Of a stretch of 64,000 nt of DNA, positions 59,413 through 64,000 are shown piece after piece. The position numbers and the translations under genes are program-made. Location: contig JAPPAV010000026.1 of assembly GCA_026705345.1 (NCBI GenBank), positions 1 through 64,000 on the forward strand. The letters are read 5' to 3'. Source of the stretch: Gammaproteobacteria bacterium (lineage in GTDB: Bacteria > Pseudomonadota > Gammaproteobacteria > Pseudomonadales > Azotimanducaceae). The number at the start of each line of letters is the position of its first letter. Positions within the stretch are counted from its first letter, which is position 1. The notes beneath the pieces are model-generated. The model saw only the letters and a program-made list of their open reading frames with translations, had not been told where the DNA came from and did not search any database.

Positions 59413-61455
59413 TCACGCCTTCAAGCCCCCCGGACCGCAGTCGTTCGCTAGGTAGTCGATCATCTTCCCGAAGAAGGTCTCCTGATGGTGGTAGAACAAC
59501 GTGTTGTAGAAGTGGTCCGCCCCTTCGAGCTCTAGGTACTCATAGGGCTTCTCGTGCTCGTCCAGAAGTTTCAGGTACTTGTGCGCATGGTCTACTGGCA
59601 CCCGTTGATCCACGTCGCCGTGGACGATGAGCATGGGTACGTTCACCTTCTCCACCTCGTCCAACGGCGAGACCGCCTTGTCCCAATAGTCGATCCACTG
59701 TTCCGACGGCGCTCCCCGCATGCGCCAGCGGATGTAGTTGACCTGCATCGTCGGATCGGAGACGGCCGCGCCGGCGATGACGCACTGGTAGACCTGGGGC
59801 GTGCGCGACGCCGCCACGAGCGCCGCGTAGCCGCCGTATGACCACCCGAACATCGCCACCCGGTCCTTTTCGGCCAGCCCCTGCTCGATCAGGTGCAGGG
59901 CGCCGTCGTCCTTGTCGTCCTGCATGGCACGGCCACCTTGGCTGACGCCCGCGAACGCGGCCTGGTTGAATTCCATTCCGTAGTTGAAGGATCCTCGGTA
60001 TTGCGGCTGCAAGACCATGTAGCCGTTGTTGGCAAGCATCTGCGCCCACTTGTCGTAGGAGACCGTCTCCGTCACGAAAGGTCCCCCGTGGGGCAGGACG
60101 ACGAGCGGGAACGGGGGCTCCCCGTTCGGCACGGTGACCCAAGCGGGAATCTTCATGCCATCCCGGGCTTCGTAGGTGATGAATTCCACGTCCGCCAGCT
60201 TGTCGCTCTCGAACATGGGTTGCTGGCCGCCGACGATGTCGAAACGACCATCCTTGACCAGGTAGTAGGATCCGGGATCCCGGGGCCCGGTGTTGGCGAC
60301 CACCATCGTGTTGCCGTCGCGCGAGCGGCTTGAGATCCGGACGTTGTAGGCATTCGGAACGATCCCCCGCAGTTGCTCGCGGGTGGCACCCTCCAACTCG
60401 TCGAACCACTCGTAGTGGAACCTGCCCTTGTTGTACGCCACGCCGACAATCCGATCAGGATGCTCCCAGCCGTTCGAGTGGCCCACGACACCGGCAATGT
60501 CGACGTCCGAGCGCCGGTAGACAGCCTCGTACTCGCCGCTGTCCACGTCGTAGGTCCACAACCCCGAGGTGTTGTTGCCCCGGTTGGCGATGACGAACAG
60601 CTTGTTGGGGTCGTCTACGTCATACCCGGCCACCCCGAAATCCTCGAAGCTGTCCTCGCTGTGTCGCAGGACGTCGCGCCAGCCCTTCTCGCCGCGCTTG
60701 CGGTGGTACCAGACGTACTCGTCGCTGCCTTCGTCGAAACCACGGCCGAGCCACGGATTGCCGTCGCTGTCGAACGAAATCTGCCCCAAGGAGATCTTGC
60801 CGCGGATCAGCAGCTTCTTGGTGCCCCGGCGGAGATCGAGTTCCCAATAGGAAAGGGGCCTGAAGGCGGGCCTCAGCTTCGCACCCGGCCCATCGCCGCC
60901 GCCTTCTGCCAAGGCCAGGATCACCTTGTTCGGTTTGTCCGGCAGCACCCCGACGATTTGCGCCCGTTCGGCAGAGAACGAACGCAGTTTCCTTCGCTCG
61001 ACATCGAGCATGCCCCACTTGTATTCGTAGACGCCCTGGTTGAAGCCCTCGATCTGCTTGCGCACCTGCTGGCGAAGCCGGAACAGGATGTCCCGGTCGC
61101 TGACCCAGGAGAAGAACTCGATCTCCATGGGATCCGCGTCCATCCGGAACGGCGCCTTGTCGAGGTCTGCGGCGTCGTAGACTTCGACGATCGGGTCGCC
61201 GTCCTTCGACAGGATCTTCATCAACGCGAGGTGCTTGCCGTCGGGCGAAACGCTCACGTTGCTGATGACCGCCCGCATGGCGAAATAGTCTAGGGGATAG
61301 GGCGCGCTAGTCGGTGCCGCCCGGGTCTCTTCGGCAGCGCCTAGCAACTCATCTGCCCTGCCGAACATACAGAACGCAACCAAAAACGCTGCTAGTGAAA
61401 CTCTGGTCAATCTCTCCACGACTCTACTCCGTGTTCGCAAACAAAAGGCGGGCAC
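59413..61455 (-). CDS. S9 family peptidase (prolyl oligopeptidase/DPP-like), probably exported
   Basis: 680 aa; VLPHGGPF, VAMFGWSYGGYAALVAASRTP (GxSxGG), MLIVHGDVDQRVPVDHAHKY. Start uncertain: GTG at 61455 or GTG at 61419 (VERLTRVSLAAFLVAF). Confidence 0.9.
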   Translation of the reverse strand: MPAFCLRTRSRVVERLTRVSLAAFLVAFCMFGRADELLGAAEETRAAPTSAPYPLDYFAMRAVISNVSVSPDGKHLALMKILSKDGDPIVEVYDAADLDKAPFRMDADPMEIEFFSWVSDRDILFRLRQQVRKQIEGFNQGVYEYKWGMLDVERRKLRSFSAERAQIVGVLPDKPNKVILALAEGGGDGPGAKLRPAFRPLSYWELDLRRGTKKLLIRGKISLGQISFDSDGNPWLGRGFDEGSDEYVWYHRKRGEKGWRDVLRHSEDSFEDFGVAGYDVDDPNKLFVIANRGNNTSGLWTYDVDSGEYEAVYRRSDVDIAGVVGHSNGWEHPDRIVGVAYNKGRFHYEWFDELEGATREQLRGIVPNAYNVRISSRSRDGNTMVVANTGPRDPGSYYLVKDGRFDIVGGQQPMFESDKLADVEFITYEARDGMKIPAWVTVPNGEPPFPLVVLPHGGPFVTETVSYDKWAQMLANNGYMVLQPQYRGSFNYGMEFNQAAFAGVSQGGRAMQDDKDDGALHLIEQGLAEKDRVAMFGWSYGGYAALVAASRTPQVYQCVIAGAAVSDPTMQVNYIRWRMRGAPSEQWIDYWDKAVSPLDEVEKVNVPMLIVHGDVDQRVPVDHAHKYLKLLDEHEKPYEYLELEGADHFYNTLFYHHQETFFGKMIDYLANDCGPGGLKA

Positions 61456-61514
61456 AGGATCCTACCCAAGTGCCCGCCAGGACTGTCCTTATATTTTCTT
61501 AAGGACCGCTCAGA

Positions 61515-63995
61515 TCATCCGCCTTGGAACAACCGAATGCTGGCGCTCAGGAACAGCGTCCTGCCATCCAGGTCGTAGCCTGCGCCGATCGGGGCGTTCT
61601 TGATCGCCGACGGACCTTCCGTCTCGTCCACCAAGGGCGGCGCTTCGTCGAACAGGTTCCGGGCACCGAAGCCCACGGCCCAAGTGTCGCCGCGGTACCA
61701 GGTCGACAGCGAGTGGATCAGGTAGCTCGGCGCATCGCCCTGGTCGCGACACAGCAGGTCATCCGGGGGACCCAGGCAGGTGTCGCTGGTGAAACCCGTG
61801 CCGCCGTTGTCGTATATGTCGCTGAAGGCATCGACGAAACGTCGATCCTGCCGGCCTGCGGACACATACCGCATACCCCAGGAGAGACGCCACCGGTCGT
61901 AGTCGAGACGAACGGTGGCCTGCCCCCGGTACTCCGGGAAGTACCATTCGCGCTGGAACTGGTTGAAGTCCGGAACACCGTCGTCGTCGACGAACAGGGT
62001 GGTTCTTTCCATCACCCGGTGGGCATTGACGTCAACGCCCAGTTCGAAGGGCCGGTCGAACGCCGTGAACGTGGTGTCGAAGGCGACGTTGAAATCAACG
62101 CCGCGCGCGGTCTCGTTGTCGCGGTTGATGAAACCGCGATCGAGATACGTGATGAACGGCCCCGTGCCGTCGCTTTCCAACCCGCCTCGGGTGATCCGAC
62201 TGCAGAACGGGCTGTTACCCGTCTCCGAGTAGTAGCAGTTGTTGACGATGTAGCCGGCGGACGGCTCGATAACGGTGTTGTCGATTTCGATCTGGTAGTA
62301 GCTGGCGCCGATGGTCAGGTCGAACGCGTTGGTGAACGGCTGTTCCCAGGCGAATCCGGCGGTGATGGACTCCGACGTTTCCTCCTTGAGATCCAGCGCG
62401 CCGCCGGCCGCCACCTCGACCGAATACGCGTTGAAGCCGTTGTTGTGCGCGGTCGTCGGATCGATGCCGTTGGCCCGGCAGTTGTCCAGCACGTGCGGCT
62501 CGCGCTCGTCCAGCTCCGGCTCGTACTCGTCGGTGATGTCGTTGATGGCCGCCTCGGGAAGCAGGCAGGGATCGAACACCGTGAGGAACCCCGTCTGGTC
62601 CTGCAGGAACAGTTCGCGCAGGTTCGGCGCCCGGAACGACGTCCCGCCGGTGGCGCGGATCATCAGGGAGTCGATGGGCCGGTAGGCAATCTTGGCCGAG
62701 CCGGTCCATGCGCTACCGCCGTACTGGTCCTTGGTCCACCGCGCCGATACGTTCAACGTAAGCTCCGACGCGGCCAGCTGTCCCGCCAGGATCGGCAATT
62801 CGACCTCGCCGAAGGCTTCCTGGATGTTCTTCGAGCCAACCGCGCCGCCGTCGGCGAAGAAACCCCAGAACAAGCCGTCGCGGGCAACGTGATCGGGTAT
62901 CGACGTGATCTCGTCTTCGCGGTACTCCAAGCCGAATCCGGCGGAGACCGCACCGGCAGGCAGTTCGAAGAGCGAACCCGTCATGTAGTACGTAACGACC
63001 GTTTGCTGGTACTCCGTGGCGAAGTCGCGGTTGTCGAATATGTAGTCGCGTTCGGCGTCGGTCGCGAAATCGCCGACGAGGGAGTCGTACAGCGACCGGG
63101 CGAACATGTTGACCGGCACGCAGCCCGGTGCCGTGTCGAAGGCCATCTCCGTTTCCGTGCTGTTCTCGCAGGGGATATCGTTCTCGGAGTAGGCTCCCAA
63201 CGAGAGCAGCAGGCGGTCCTCGCGAATCCCCGGCCTGCGGACCGTCCCGTCCGAACGGGAATGGACGTACGCGAACTCGAAGGACCAATCCGACAACTGC
63301 CCGAAGTTCAACATCGGCAGGTCGCCGGTGACGCCCGCCACGTAGCGGAACTGCTCCAGGTTGCGGGTGTAGTCCGAGCGGTCGCCGCGGATGGTAACGA
63401 TGGGCGTCGTAGGCTGCGGACCAATGGGGCCGACAGTCAATCCGAACGCGTTGTACAAGACCGGCGCGCAAATCGGGTTCGGAATCCCGAACGAGGCGCA
63501 TAGACCTGCCCAACGGACATTGAACTTCTCCATGAAGTTCGGGTTGAGCAGCAATTCGTCGGACGCCAACCCGCAGTCGATGCCCTGGCCTTCGGGATTG
63601 CAGATGTTGAAGGGGTTGCGTGCAGGAACCTCCTGGAAAATCTGCCCCTCGTCGCCGAAAGCGATGATCTCGTTCTCGACATAGCCCAGTTCGAAGAACG
63701 GCGTTAGGTTCATCTCCCCATCGAAGGTGTACTCGCCGAACACCATGTAGTTCTGGGACTCGAACGTCGGGTAGAGCTCGGCATAGTCGCGGCGACCGTT
63801 CAGACTGTGATCGCGGTAGTTCACGTCCGGCTCGCCGTCGCCGTCGTTGTCGATGGGAAATCCCCAGGACTCCGACTCCGAGAAGCTGGGCCAGCCCCCG
63901 TTGCTTCTCCCGGCGGTGTAGTACACGGATCCCCTGAACGGGACAACAATCCGCGAGGACAACGGAAATATGCTGCCGCAGCCTTCCATGTCCAT
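61515..63995 (-). CDS. TonB-dependent receptor, 5' end truncated by window edge
   Basis: 826 aa of barrel-type sequence: GTSFRAPNLRELFLQDQ, SFDLTIGASYYQIEIDNTV, FAVGFGARNLFDEAPPLVDETEG, C-terminal F-rich strand. No signal/plug in window. Confidence 0.88.
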   Translation of the reverse strand: MDMEGCGSIFPLSSRIVVPFRGSVYYTAGRSNGGWPSFSESESWGFPIDNDGDGEPDVNYRDHSLNGRRDYAELYPTFESQNYMVFGEYTFDGEMNLTPFFELGYVENEIIAFGDEGQIFQEVPARNPFNICNPEGQGIDCGLASDELLLNPNFMEKFNVRWAGLCASFGIPNPICAPVLYNAFGLTVGPIGPQPTTPIVTIRGDRSDYTRNLEQFRYVAGVTGDLPMLNFGQLSDWSFEFAYVHSRSDGTVRRPGIREDRLLLSLGAYSENDIPCENSTETEMAFDTAPGCVPVNMFARSLYDSLVGDFATDAERDYIFDNRDFATEYQQTVVTYYMTGSLFELPAGAVSAGFGLEYREDEITSIPDHVARDGLFWGFFADGGAVGSKNIQEAFGEVELPILAGQLAASELTLNVSARWTKDQYGGSAWTGSAKIAYRPIDSLMIRATGGTSFRAPNLRELFLQDQTGFLTVFDPCLLPEAAINDITDEYEPELDEREPHVLDNCRANGIDPTTAHNNGFNAYSVEVAAGGALDLKEETSESITAGFAWEQPFTNAFDLTIGASYYQIEIDNTVIEPSAGYIVNNCYYSETGNSPFCSRITRGGLESDGTGPFITYLDRGFINRDNETARGVDFNVAFDTTFTAFDRPFELGVDVNAHRVMERTTLFVDDDGVPDFNQFQREWYFPEYRGQATVRLDYDRWRLSWGMRYVSAGRQDRRFVDAFSDIYDNGGTGFTSDTCLGPPDDLLCRDQGDAPSYLIHSLSTWYRGDTWAVGFGARNLFDEAPPLVDETEGPSAIKNAPIGAGYDLDGRTLFLSASIRLFQGG

Positions 63996-64000
63996 GCCGT

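Overview
The window is 64 kb of high-GC, densely coding bacterial chromosome. Gene content and style suggest an aerobic, probably marine or host-associated gammaproteobacterium; this taxonomic call is inference only. I support about 44 protein-coding genes. They are mostly catabolic or secondary-metabolic enzymes: enolase superfamily, sulfatase, phytanoyl-CoA dioxygenase, acyl-CoA dehydrogenase, four CaiB/BaiF CoA-transferases with six domains, GH32, carotenoid oxygenase, amidohydrolases, epoxide hydrolase and Gfo/Idh/MocA oxidoreductases. There is also a CIO-type cydAB operon, a TonB-ExbD-ExbD-ExbB-receptor operon, a paired ABC exporter, and a giant 2924-aa subtilase. No tRNA, rRNA, CRISPR array, prophage or transposase was recognised. 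The most notable observations are: (1) a family of REP/SMAG-like intergenic hairpins with a GTAG foot, whose stem arms vary in a compensatory way and whose foot supplies the TAG stop codon of four genes; (2) a perfect 43-nt inverted pair of one variant flanking a two-gene hot-dog dehydratase module; (3) the giant subtilase, whose C-terminal half is an in-frame tandem duplication of a PPC + 7x FG-GAP + PPC superunit, predicting two seven-bladed propellers; (4) an unlisted 48-aa small membrane ORF overlapping the cydB stop codon; (5) a frameshifted coiled-coil/TM gene.
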